Part shown: in pieces, positions 57,090-64,000 of the stretch
How the letters are laid out: every line of letters begins with the position of its first letter
Position numbering within the stretch: position 1 is the first letter of the stretch
Assembly (NCBI GenBank): GCA_963752755.1
Contig: CAVVZJ010000001.1
Coordinates: 1,612,001-1,676,000 of the forward strand
DNA length: 64,000 bases
Source of the DNA: CAVVZJ01 sp963752755
GTDB lineage: Bacteria; Planctomycetota; Planctomycetia; Isosphaerales; Isosphaeraceae
Direction: 5' to 3'
Program-made: the position numbers and the translations under genes
Notes under the pieces: generated by a model
What the model saw: the letters and a program-made list of their open reading frames with translations, nothing else
What the model was told of the DNA's origin: nothing
Database searches by the model: none

Positions 57090-57509
57090 ATGAGCGCGCC
57101 CGAGGCCCCCTGGTATCGCGACGGCCTGGCCTTCGAGTGCACCCGCTGCGGCGCCTGCTGCACCGGGGCGCCCGGCTACGTCTGGGTCGATCCAGCCGAG
57201 ATCGCCCGCCTGGCCGATCACCTCGGCCTGCCGTTCGAGACGTTCACCCGACGCTATGTCCGCCAGGTCGGCGAACGACTCAGCCTGCTCGAACAACCCA
57301 ACGGCGATTGCATCTTCTGGAATCGCGACGCCGGCTGCACCGTCTATCCGGCCCGCCCCGAACAATGCCGGACCTGGCCCTTCTGGAGCGAGAACGTCGA
57401 GACGCCCGAGGACTGGCAGCACGTCTGCCGCATCTGCCCCGGCGCGGGGCAGGGCCGGCTTCACAGCCTCGTCGAGATCGAGGACGCCGTCCGTCGCAGC
57501 CCGCAGTGA
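57090..57509 (+). CDS. YkgJ-family cysteine-cluster protein
   Basis: 139 residues from ATG 57090. Cys-rich start FECTRCGACCTGAPGYVWVD, then EQPNGDCIFWNRDAGCTVYP, ARPEQCRTWPFWSENVE and HVCRICPGAGQGRLH. The C-x2-C-x2-CC and spaced Cys pattern is the zinc- or iron-chelating YkgJ/UPF0153 layout. Cytoplasmic, function unknown. Followed after 127 bp by a second protein of the same superfamily. Confidence 0.9.
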   Translation: MSAPEAPWYRDGLAFECTRCGACCTGAPGYVWVDPAEIARLADHLGLPFETFTRRYVRQVGERLSLLEQPNGDCIFWNRDAGCTVYPARPEQCRTWPFWSENVETPEDWQHVCRICPGAGQGRLHSLVEIEDAVRRSPQ

Positions 57510-57636
57510 CATGACCACCTCCGACTGTTGCCAGCGGAGGTCGATCCCGATCCCTTCCCGTCCGCGTCGTATCGAGTCCCGTTCTCAGAAGACCAGGCCG
57601 AGCCTGGCTCATCCCCGTGAGGTCACACCCCGCGGA

Positions 57637-58263
57637 ATGGACCGCGCCGCCATGTTTGAGCCCGCCGTGGACGACACTCCGCCGCTCGACGCCGACCGGG
57701 TCCGACCCCGCTGCACGCCCTCTACGCCGAACTGGACGCCGACGTGGCCCGCGCCGGGCCGCGTTGCGAACTCAGCGGCCGTTGCTGCCGGTTCGCGGAG
57801 TACGGCCACACCCTGTTCCTCTCCGCCCCCGAGGCCGCCCTGCTCCTGGCCGATGCCCCCCCGCCAGTCCCGACCTCTCGACGACGGCGCCACCTGCCCC
57901 TGGCAGGACCACCTCGGCCATTGCACGGCCCGCGACGCCCGGCCCCTCGGCTGCCGGGTCTATTTCTGCGATCCGGCCTATCAAGACCAGGGTCAGGCCA
58001 TCAGCGAACGCCACATCGCCCGACTCAAGCAACTGGCCGAGTCGCAAGGCTGGCCCTGGGCCTACGCCCCACTACATCGCCACCTTCACGCCGCCCGCGA
58101 CGCCGGACGGCCCCTCGGCGTCACCGGCACCCACCTGCGACTCCGCTCGGACCCTGACGCGCCAACACGAGAATTTCACACGGAAGTCTTTGCGATTCCG
58201 ACGCGTCGATCCATGCCTCCGGAGCGGCTCCGCGGAACGACGCCTCGGATGGTTTTTACTTGA
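57637..58263 (+). CDS. Second YkgJ-like cysteine-cluster protein, two frameshifts
   Basis: ATG 57637 (MDRAAMFEPAVDDTPPLDAD). After a shift at about 57708: LHALYAELDADVARAGPRCE, LSGRCCRFAEYGHTLFLSAP and EAALLLADAP. After another near 57865: ATCPWQDHLGHCTARDARPL, GCRVYFCDPAYQDQGQAISE, then RHIARLKQLAESQGWPWAYA. Cys positions match YkgJ relatives of about 205 residues. The stop (58261-58263) overlaps the -35 box of the HU promoter. Confidence 0.75.
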   Translation: MDRAAMFEPAVDDTPPLDADRVRPRCTPSTPNWTPTWPAPGRVANSAAVAAGSRSTATPCSSPPPRPPCSWPMPPRQSRPLDDGATCPWQDHLGHCTARDARPLGCRVYFCDPAYQDQGQAISERHIARLKQLAESQGWPWAYAPLHRHLHAARDAGRPLGVTGTHLRLRSDPDAPTREFHTEVFAIPTRRSMPPERLRGTTPRMVFT

Positions 58264-58288
58264 CACTACTCCAAGCGACCCATACAGT
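58260..58288 (+). promoter_or_regulatory. Strong sigma-70-type promoter for the HU gene
   Basis: A perfect TTGACA (58260-58265), 17-nt spacer and TACAGT (58283-58288). The start of transcription would be near 58295. This makes ATG 58307 leader-poor and supports GTG 58340 (with GAGGAG at 58325-58330) as the translation start. Confidence 0.75.
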
Positions 58289-58339
58289 TGAGCCGACACA
58301 ACGGGCATGGACCGGCCCCGCCCTGAGGAGATCGTCATC

Positions 58340-58804
58340 GTGACCAAGAAAGAAATCGTGAAGAAGATTTCCGAGGAGATTGGGCTCACCCAGCTCAAGA
58401 CCAAGGACATCGTCCAGCGTACCCTCGATGCGATCATCCAGACACTCGTCTCGGAGGGCCGGATCGAGTTGCGGAACTTCGGCGTCTTTGAGGTCAAGCG
58501 GCGGGCTCCGCGCAAGGCACGCAATCCACGGACCGGGGATAAGGTTTACGTGCCTTCGAAGAACGTCGTGACGTTCAAGCCGGGCAAAGAAATGGAAGAA
58601 TTGGTCCGAAAGATGGACCCGGCGAAACTTCCGCTTGAGGAAGACGACCCCGATGCCGATCAAGATAGTAACGGACCGGTCAGGCCGAGCGGCGGTGATG
58701 GCCCTCGGGCTGCGTCGTCCGTCCGGGGCCGACAACGCCCCGACGGAATGACCGTCGCCGACCTTCTCCTCGGGGGTCCGGCGGCGGAGGCCGGACCCGG
58801 CTGA
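58340..58804 (+). CDS. HU/IHF-family DNA-binding protein with acidic/Pro-Gly tail
   Basis: 154 residues from GTG 58340 (TKKEIVKKISEEIGLTQLKT). HU fold: DIVQRTLDAIIQTLVSEGRI, ELRNFGVFEVKRRAPRKARN, PRTGDKVYVPSKNVVTFKPG with the DNA-intercalating Pro in RNPRTG, and EMEELVRKMDP. The core ends near residue 90. The extra 60 residues are acidic (LEEDDPDADQDSNG) and then Gly/Arg-rich. Nucleoid protein. Strong promoter upstream, consistent with high expression. Confidence 0.9.
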   Translation: MTKKEIVKKISEEIGLTQLKTKDIVQRTLDAIIQTLVSEGRIELRNFGVFEVKRRAPRKARNPRTGDKVYVPSKNVVTFKPGKEMEELVRKMDPAKLPLEEDDPDADQDSNGPVRPSGGDGPRAASSVRGRQRPDGMTVADLLLGGPAAEAGPG

Positions 58805-58946
58805 GGTCTCTGGCGAATCGGGGGTCGGGGGACGCGTCAGGGCGACCCGCGACCCGCCGAGGAGCCCCCCGGGAATCGGATCCGCGCGACGGATCGCGCG
58901 GCGGGCCATCCCGGCGGCAGCCCACCGAGGCGGGAGGATCCCGAAC

Positions 58947-59180
58947 ATGCGTAAGCTCTTGGCCGCCCTCACGTTGATGGTGGCCACCCTCGTGATCGCC
59001 GAGGGCTGTGCCCCCGTCCCCTTGCCGCACTACGCGGCCTTCCCGCCCAAGCGGGTCGAGGAGTTGCTCGTCGACTCCGAGAACATGCGACAGGCCGGCG
59101 ACGAGTGGGAGCGCTTCTGGTTCCTCGACCAGCCGTCCCACCTCACACCCTTCCGCACCCACGGCGGCCTCGGTCCTTGA
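58947..59180 (+). CDS. Small exported protein
   Basis: 77 residues from ATG 58947, RBS GGGAGGA upstream. Signal peptide (LLAALTLMVATLVIAEGCAP); the Cys follows AEG, so a lipoprotein is possible although the lipobox is atypical. The mature part is RVEELLVDSENMRQAGDEWE, helical, then FWFLDQPSHLTPFRTHGGLG. Similar 60-80-residue proteins occur in planctomycetes, function unknown. A strong terminator follows. Confidence 0.7.
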   Translation: MRKLLAALTLMVATLVIAEGCAPVPLPHYAAFPPKRVEELLVDSENMRQAGDEWERFWFLDQPSHLTPFRTHGGLGP

Positions 59181-59225
59181 TCGTCGTGGGACCTCCGGGC
59201 GGGTTTGACGCTCTTGAATCAAACG

Positions 59226-59262
59226 CGGCCCGTCGAGGAGGCTCTCCTCGACGGGCCGTTTT
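59226..59262 (+). terminator. Rho-independent terminator with perfect 15-bp stem
   Basis: CGGCCCGTCGAGGAG (59226-59240) and its exact complement (59244-59258) enclose 3 nt and are followed by TTTT (59259-59262). It stands 46 bp after the stop of the small exported protein. Best-formed terminator in the window. Confidence 0.85.
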
Positions 59263-59316
59263 CGTTCCGCACCGGCGCCGTCGCTCGCCCTGGGGGCCCT
59301 CCAAGAACCACTTCGT

Positions 59317-59373
59317 GTGGGACAGCCGCCCCCGGCGGTCGCGACGGCGGACAGCCGGGGGCGGCTGTCCCAC
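59317..59373. repeat. GC-rich palindromic intergenic repeat, copy 2
   Basis: A perfect 19-bp inverted pair, GTGGGACAGCCGCCCCCGG (59317-59335) and its complement (59355-59373), around 19 nt. It shares the core CCGGGGGCGGCTG with the copy at 6255. It lies just beyond the transaldolase stop (59412) on the minus strand. Confidence 0.8.
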
Positions 59374-59411
59374 GCGGGAGCGAATCTCCGAAGTCGTTCT
59401 TGGACGCTTCC

Positions 59412-60569
59412 TTACTTCATCTCCGACGCCAGCCGCTCGCGCTTCTCCTTGATGCCCTGCATCAGCGACTCGAACGACTTGATGAAGCTGTCCACACCCG
59501 CCGCCAGCAAGGTGTCGGTGACGTCCTAGAAATCGATTCCCAGCTCGCCCAGGCGGGCCACTTCCTGACGGGCCTTGTCCAGGTCCTCGGTGAGGCTCGG
59601 TCGGATCTTGCCGTGGTCCTTGACGGCATTGTACGTCTCGGGCGGCATCGTGCTGACGGTCTCCGGGCCGACCAGCTCATCGACATACAGCGTATCCGGA
59701 TACGGCCGGGTTCTTCGTGCCAACCGACGCCCAGAGCGGCCGCTGCACCCGGGCCCCCTTGGCCTTGAGCGCCTCCCAGTCGGGACCCGAGAAGATCTTC
59801 TCGAACGAGGCGTAGGCGTTCTTGGCGTTGGCGATGGCGATCTTGCCCTTGAGCCCTTCCAGCTCCGCCTTGCGGGCAGGGTCCGACTCCGACTTGATCT
59901 TGGCGTCGATCCGCTTATCGACCTCGACGTCAATCCGGCTGACGAAGAAACTGGCGACCGACGCCATCCGATCGACCGGCCGTCCCGCCTCCACCCGACG
60001 CTTCAGCGCCTTGATGTAGGTCCGGGCGACCGCCTCGTAAGCCTCGACGCTGAACAGCAGCGTCACGTTGATGTTGATCCCCTCGAAGAGCGACTCCTCG
60101 ATGGCCGGCAGGCCCTCCGGGGTGCCCGGAATCTTGATCATGGCGTTGGGCCGGCCGAGCACCTTCCACAGCTTCTTGGCCTCGTCGATCGTCTGCTCAG
60201 TGCTGTGGGCCATCAATGGCGAGACTTCGAGACTGACGAAGCCGTGCTCGCCTGCAGGTCCGGTCGTACATCGGGTCGGAACAGGTCGAGGGCCCGGCCG
60301 ATGTCGGTGGTCGTCAGAGCGTAATACACGGCGTCGGCGTCGCCCCCCTGGCGGACGACGTCCTTCATCTGCTCGTCGTAATCGGCGCTGTGGCTGATCG
60401 CCTTGTCGAAGATGGTTGGATTGGAGGTGACGCCCTGGAGGTTATCCTCCTCGATGAGCCGCTTCAACTCGCCGCTATCGAGGAACTCACGGCTCATGAA
60501 ATCGAGCCAGGCGCACTGGCCGAGCGACTGGAGGGCGGCGATCGGGCTGGCGGAGGATGCGGTGGCCAT
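59412..60569 (-). CDS. tal: Transaldolase, with two frameshifts and an in-frame amber codon
   Basis: ATG 60569 (MATASSASPIAALQSLGQCA). LDFMSREFLDSGELKRLIEE, DNLQGVTSNPTIFDKAISHS and TTTDIGRALDLFRPDV lead to a shift at about 60240. The next frame has NAMIKIPGTPEGLPAIEESL with the Schiff-base Lys, ININVTLLFSVEAYEAVART and RPLWASVGTKNP. A shift at about 59705 gives YPDTLYVDELVGPETVSTMP, PETYNAVKDHGKIRPSLTED and LGELGIDF. A TAG at 59527-59529 then interrupts the last 38 codons, which end EKRERLASEMK. Long (TalB/Tal-Pgi-type) transaldolase of the pentose phosphate pathway. Confidence 0.85.
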
Positions 60570-60814
60570 GATGGCGAAATCCCCTTCGTGGTCGATGGTC
60601 CCGGAGTCCTGTCCGACCGGTGGCCGCGATGCGGGCTCCCCGGCTCTGGGGGTCACTACCCGTGAGCATAACGCATCGGCCGCGACGATGCGAGTCACCG
60701 CAGCGCCACGTCCACGGTCGATCGATCCTTCACTTGGGGTCGCACCCAGGGCAGCCCCGCAATGAAGGATCGATGGCTGGAACGCTTCTCCGGTCCTTGC
60801 TCCGGGGATATCGG

Positions 60815-61998
60815 CTACTTCGTCAGGTTCTCGAACAGGTACAACCCACTCTTGCCGGGGCAGACCAGGTCGATGTCGCCGTCCTTGTCGATATCGACGG
60901 CGGCGATCTCCAGGCCGGTGCCGGCGGTGCCGGGGGGAAGTCCTTCTGGGCGTCGCGCTTCTCGCGCTCCTTGGGGGCGTTCGTGGCGGGCTCGCCCTGG
61001 AAGATGACGTGCTTTTCCCAGCCCTTCTGGTCGCGGTTGTAGCGATACCAGGCGATGACGGAGGCATCGGTGTCGCCCGCCTCGATCTCGTGGGCATAGA
61101 CGCGCTTGCCGGTGACGAGCTCATCCTTGTGGCCGTCACCGTCGAGGTCGGTCCAGAGCAGCGTGTGGACCGAGGATGGCTTCTCGTCGATCGAGTGCTT
61201 GGTCCAGACGGCCTTGCCGTCGTCGCCCTGCGTCTGCTCGACCCAGTAGAGGCCGTAGTTGTGGCCCATTCCATAGACGAGGTCGGTGTCGCCGTCACCG
61301 TCCACGTCCTTGCCGAGGATCTGGATGCCGGTGGCGCCGAGGTTCCAGTCGGGGTGCCAGGTCCAGTTGTCGCTCTTCGGGCTTCCTCGGGGGCCTCGAA
61401 CCAGCCCTTGGGGGTCAGCAGGTCGAGCCGGCCGTCGCGGTTGATGTCGCCCGTGCCGACGCCATGGCCGGCGGCCTCGGGCGGAAGCTGGTGTCGCGTC
61501 CACTTCGGCTTCGAGCCGGCGGCGTCGAGGCTGTACCAGACGACCGTGTTGACCGTGTTCGGCAGGACGTCCGGCTTGCCGTCGCGGTTCAGGTCGATCA
61601 GGACGGCCGCCTCGCTCGGGCCGGGCAGGTCGATCTCGTGATAGGTCCACGCCTTCGCCTTGTCGCCCGGGTTCTCGACCCAGCCGACGTTCTTGCCGAA
61701 GTACGAGCACGGTGATGAAGTCGGTGTCGCCGTCGTCGTCCACGTCCATCGGCAAGGTGGAGAAGCAGTTCATGTAGGTGCCGACGCGCTCGACGTCGCG
61801 GACCTTGTGCCTGGTCCACTCGGGCGCCTCGTACCAGGAGTCGCCGGAGACGATGTCGAGGTCGCCATCGTTGTCCACGTCGAAGGCGCCGGCGGCCTCG
61901 AAGATGCTCTTGGGGTTGATGTCGTGCTTCTTGAACTTCGGCTCGCCGGCCTGAGCGACCGACAGGCCGAGGGCGGCCAGGGCGAGGACTTGAGCCAA
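60815..61998 (-). CDS. FG-GAP/VCBS-repeat exported protein, frameshifted
   Basis: The start is uncertain: TTG 61998 or an ATG near 62012 in a shifted frame. Signal-like LAQVLALAALGLSVAQAGEP. Repeats with DVDNDGDLDIVSGDSWYE, DVDDDGDTDFITV, after a shift DLNRDGKPDVLPNTVNTVVW and DINRDGRLDLLTPKGWFEAP, after another DVDGDGDTDLVYGMGHNYGL and DLDGDGHKDELVTGKRVYAH. The last part, IAAVDIDKDGDIDLVCPGKS then GLYLFENLTK, is reached by a third shift near 60930. Calcium-loop beta-propeller, extracytoplasmic. About 400 residues. Confidence 0.8.
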
Positions 61999-62237
61999 CG
62001 GAGCGGCGGCATGGGGCGTCTCCCGGGTTGAATCTCGGCTTGGGCGAAACCGGGGAAGCTGGATTCGTCAATGGTTCGAGGACACGGATGGTCAACGGCC
62101 GAAACTTGCAAATCCCGGTCCTTGTGCCTTCTTGAATCTTCGCTCGTCCTCCTCGTCCTCGTCGTGCGGCTGCCCATGCCGAGTGCCCTCGCCGCGTTCC
62201 TCCACGACCGCCAGTGCCGGCGCCGGGGTCGGGAGCG

Positions 62238-62445
62238 TCAGAATTCGAAGTTGATCGCGGTGAGCTGTCCCCCCTCGATCACGGCCAGGCCCCGGAGCCG
62301 GAGCGACCCGACCTCCAGCCAGACTCCCTCGTTCGGCTCCGGCTCGACCGTCGAGGGATGCCCCTGCGGTCGCAAGCTGGGCCTTCCAGTCGTCGAGCGA
62401 CCGCGCCGGGGCGTTCCACTCCGGGATGGCCAGGTATTCGATCAT
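62238..62445 (-). CDS. Small hypothetical protein, one frameshift
   Basis: MIEYLAIPEWNAPARSLDDW from ATG 62445, and after a shift near 62345 EPNEGVWLEVGSLRLRGLAV and IEGGQLTAINFEF to TGA 62238. About 68 residues. It lies 30 bp upstream of nothing obvious and downstream of the oxidoreductase on the same strand, so it may be the last gene of that transcript. Family unrecognised. Nothing was seen in 61999-62237. Confidence 0.5.
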
Positions 62446-62475
62446 CGTGCGAGCGTGCTCAACCCCGACAATCGA

Positions 62476-63778
62476 TCAGACTTCCGGCAGCTTCCAGGGC
62501 GACCGGTATTCCTCGCGGAGCAGGTACTTGTTGGCGTCGTCGCAGTTGGTGAACCGCTCAGCCTGGCCGTCCCATTTCAGCTTCTCGCCGGTCCAGAGCG
62601 CGATGTTGCCCAGGTGGCCGACGCTGCTGAGCCGGTGGCCGTACTCGAAGTGGCACGAGCAGGTCTGCCGCGACCGGATCGCATTGAGCCACTCGCGGTG
62701 ATGACCCACCGATCGCGGCAAGGTCGGACCCGGAAGCGAGATCTCCACACCCTTCTCGGCGATAAATCTTGAACTCGTTGTAATTCGCCACCATCGTGGC
62801 CCGCGTCCCCTGGAACATGATCCCCAGGCCCTTGTCTTCCAGGCCGTGTGAGCTGAAATCGGTCTGGCTCCAGACCATCAGGTACGGCTGGCCCTCGGGG
62901 GTCTTGTACTCATAAACGACCTCCAGCGAGTCGGGTGTCTCGGCGTTGTCATCCAGCGCGTAACGCCCGCCGCTGGCGGTGATCGTCTCGGGGTACGAGA
63001 CGCCCATCGCCCAGTGGACCGGATCGACGATGTGGCAGCAGAAATCCGTGAGGATGCCGCCGCCGTAATCCCAGAAGTACCGCCAGTTGAACAGGAAACG
63101 GTTCGGGTTGAACGGCCGATCGGGCGCGGGGCCGAGCCAGAAGTTGTAATCGAGGCCGGCGGGCGGGTTCGTGTCGGACGGGTGATCCAGGCCCGAACGC
63201 TCGGCGGCCATCCAGACCCGCGTCTTGGCGATCTTGCCCAGCACACCCGACTGGACGATCTCCACGACCCGGTGATAGTTCTCCGTGGCGTGGATCAGGT
63301 TCCCCATCTGGGTGACACGCTGGTGCTTCTTCGCCGCGTCCGCCATCCGACGGCTCTCGCCGATCCGGTACGCCAGCGGCTTCTCGCAATAGACGTCCTT
63401 GCCCGCCTGACACGCCAGGATCGTCGGGATCGCATGCCAGTGATCCGGCGTGGCGACGACCACCGCGTCGATGTCCTTGCGATCGAGCACGCGGCGGAAA
63501 TCCGGGTAATCGTCTGGCTTGCCTCCGGCCGACTCCTTCGCCTTGAGCCGGTTCGGCTCATACACGTCGCAGACCGCGGCCACGGCGACGTCGGGCATCC
63601 CCTTGAAGATATTCAGCAGCCCCGACCCCATGCCGCCGACGCCGATGAAGCCGAGCACGATCTTGTCGTTGGCCGAGTTCGACGCCTGAGCCTTCGGCTC
63701 ATCGGCGCGAGCGATCAGGCCTCCTGCGGCGAGGGCCGACGAGGCGGCCAGGAAGTCGCGACGGGTCACGTTCGTCAT
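62476..63778 (-). CDS. Tat-exported Gfo/Idh/MocA-family oxidoreductase, one frameshift
   Basis: ATG 63778; TRRDFLAASSALAAGGLIAR is a twin-arginine signal. NAD(P) domain: IVLGFIGVGGMGSGLLNIFK, DIDAVVVATPDHWHAIPTIL and KDVYCEKPLAYRIGESRRMA with the conserved E-K-P lysine. Substrate domain: LDYNFWLGPAPDRPFNPNRF, NWRYFWDYGGGILTDFCCHI and VDPVHWAMGVSYPETITASG. At about 62757 one base changes frame, then HHREWLNAIRSRQTCSCHFE and GHRLSSVGHLGNIALWTGEK to the stop. About 433 residues. Oxidises sugar hydroxyls, probably in the periplasm with bound cofactor. Confidence 0.9.
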
Positions 63779-63907
63779 GGCGGTGGGCTCCGAACCGGAC
63801 TGGTCCTTCCCGCGCGTGGCTTCGCGGCGGGTTCTCGGCCCTTAGGCGTATCAGACCCGAGCCCCCGCCTCAAGAACCGACCGCCCGGAGTCGTCCACTG
63901 CTCCGCC

Positions 63908-64000
63908 TCAATCCTTCTCCTTCTCCGTGCCCTCCGCCTTCAACGCCACCGGGTCCGCCTCCACCTTGATCCGGAAGAGCCCATACGGCTTTTCCCGCCG
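63908..64000 (-). CDS. C-terminal end of a further minus-strand gene, cut by the window edge
   Basis: 31 codons read from the window edge: PYGLFRIKVEADPVALKAEG then TEKEKD and TGA (63908-63910). The GLFRIKVEADPVAL block looks like the last strand of a beta-rich domain, and the Lys/Glu tail like a C-terminal end. It ends 130 bp upstream of the oxidoreductase start on the same strand. Too short to identify. Confidence 0.5.
   Translation of the reverse strand, partial: RREKPYGLFRIKVEADPVALKAEGTEKEKD

Overview
The window is a high-GC chromosome segment from a planctomycete, most likely an Isosphaeraceae-like member. This is inferred from the protein families present, not from a marker gene. The supporting families are three DUF1559 proteins (one a full prepilin-type protein), an LEPR-XLL-type secreted FG-GAP protein, two DUF1080 proteins, DUF3500, a PEP-CTERM protein, a Ser/Thr kinase fused to a sulfatase-modifying-factor-like domain, YkgJ-type cysteine proteins and Tat-exported oxidoreductases and TIM barrels. 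No rRNA, tRNA, CRISPR array or phage module was seen.

Layout. Positions 1-6160 are an insertion-sequence pile-up beside a dead enolase-superfamily gene: IS630, an intact IS5/IS427-like element, a 185-bp MITE-like element, ISAzo13, IS4 and a second IS5-type remnant lie end to end. 6.3-10.5 kb carries a membrane protein, two TIM-barrel sugar isomerase-like proteins and a DUF1559 pair. 10.7-18.5 kb is a surface-glycan cluster in one direction: GT2, CDP-alcohol phosphatidyltransferase, GT2, methyltransferase, NodB-like deacetylase, GT4, GT9 and a small membrane protein. Several of these overlap by ATGA or GTGA. 18.7-27.8 kb holds a third TIM barrel, a TolC-like protein, a fatty acid desaturase, an ISKra4 element that splits a small gene, a formyltransferase/NodB pair and a prepilin-type DUF1559 protein. 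28.4-41 kb is mostly single genes: DHH phosphoesterase, membrane protein, cytochrome-c-like protein, a small possibly Sm-like protein, spherulin-4-like, TPM domain, DUF1080 twice, response regulator, 3-hydroxyisobutyrate-dehydrogenase-like, ferredoxin-NADP reductase-like, DUF3500 and rhodanese. 41-55.7 kb holds the FG-GAP protein, the kinase, an SGNH hydrolase, a metallo-beta-lactamase-fold protein, CsbD, uvrA, moaD-moaE, moaA and a methyltransferase. 55.7-64 kb has a menC-like gene, two YkgJ proteins, HU, a small exported protein, transaldolase, a VCBS protein and a Gfo/Idh/MocA oxidoreductase.

Functional links. The glycan cluster probably builds and exports a surface polymer or glycolipid. 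moaA/D/E make molybdopterin. The TIM-barrel isomerases, DUF1080 hydrolases and the Gfo/Idh/MocA oxidoreductase are the kinds of enzyme used in 3-keto-glycoside catabolism, although here they are scattered rather than in one operon.

Quality caveat. Many recognisable host genes are broken by single-base indels, most densely at 10.7-17.3, 36-38.1 and 55.7-62.8 kb. The reading frame resumes immediately in a neighbouring frame with family-typical sequence on both sides. uvrA and transaldolase are among those affected, so residual sequencing or assembly indels are at least as likely as real gene decay. Such genes are annotated as one span with the shifts described. Genuine decay is better supported for the enolase-like fragment at the left edge, which has two substitution-type stops, and for the gene split by the ISKra4 element, which has a 9-bp target duplication.
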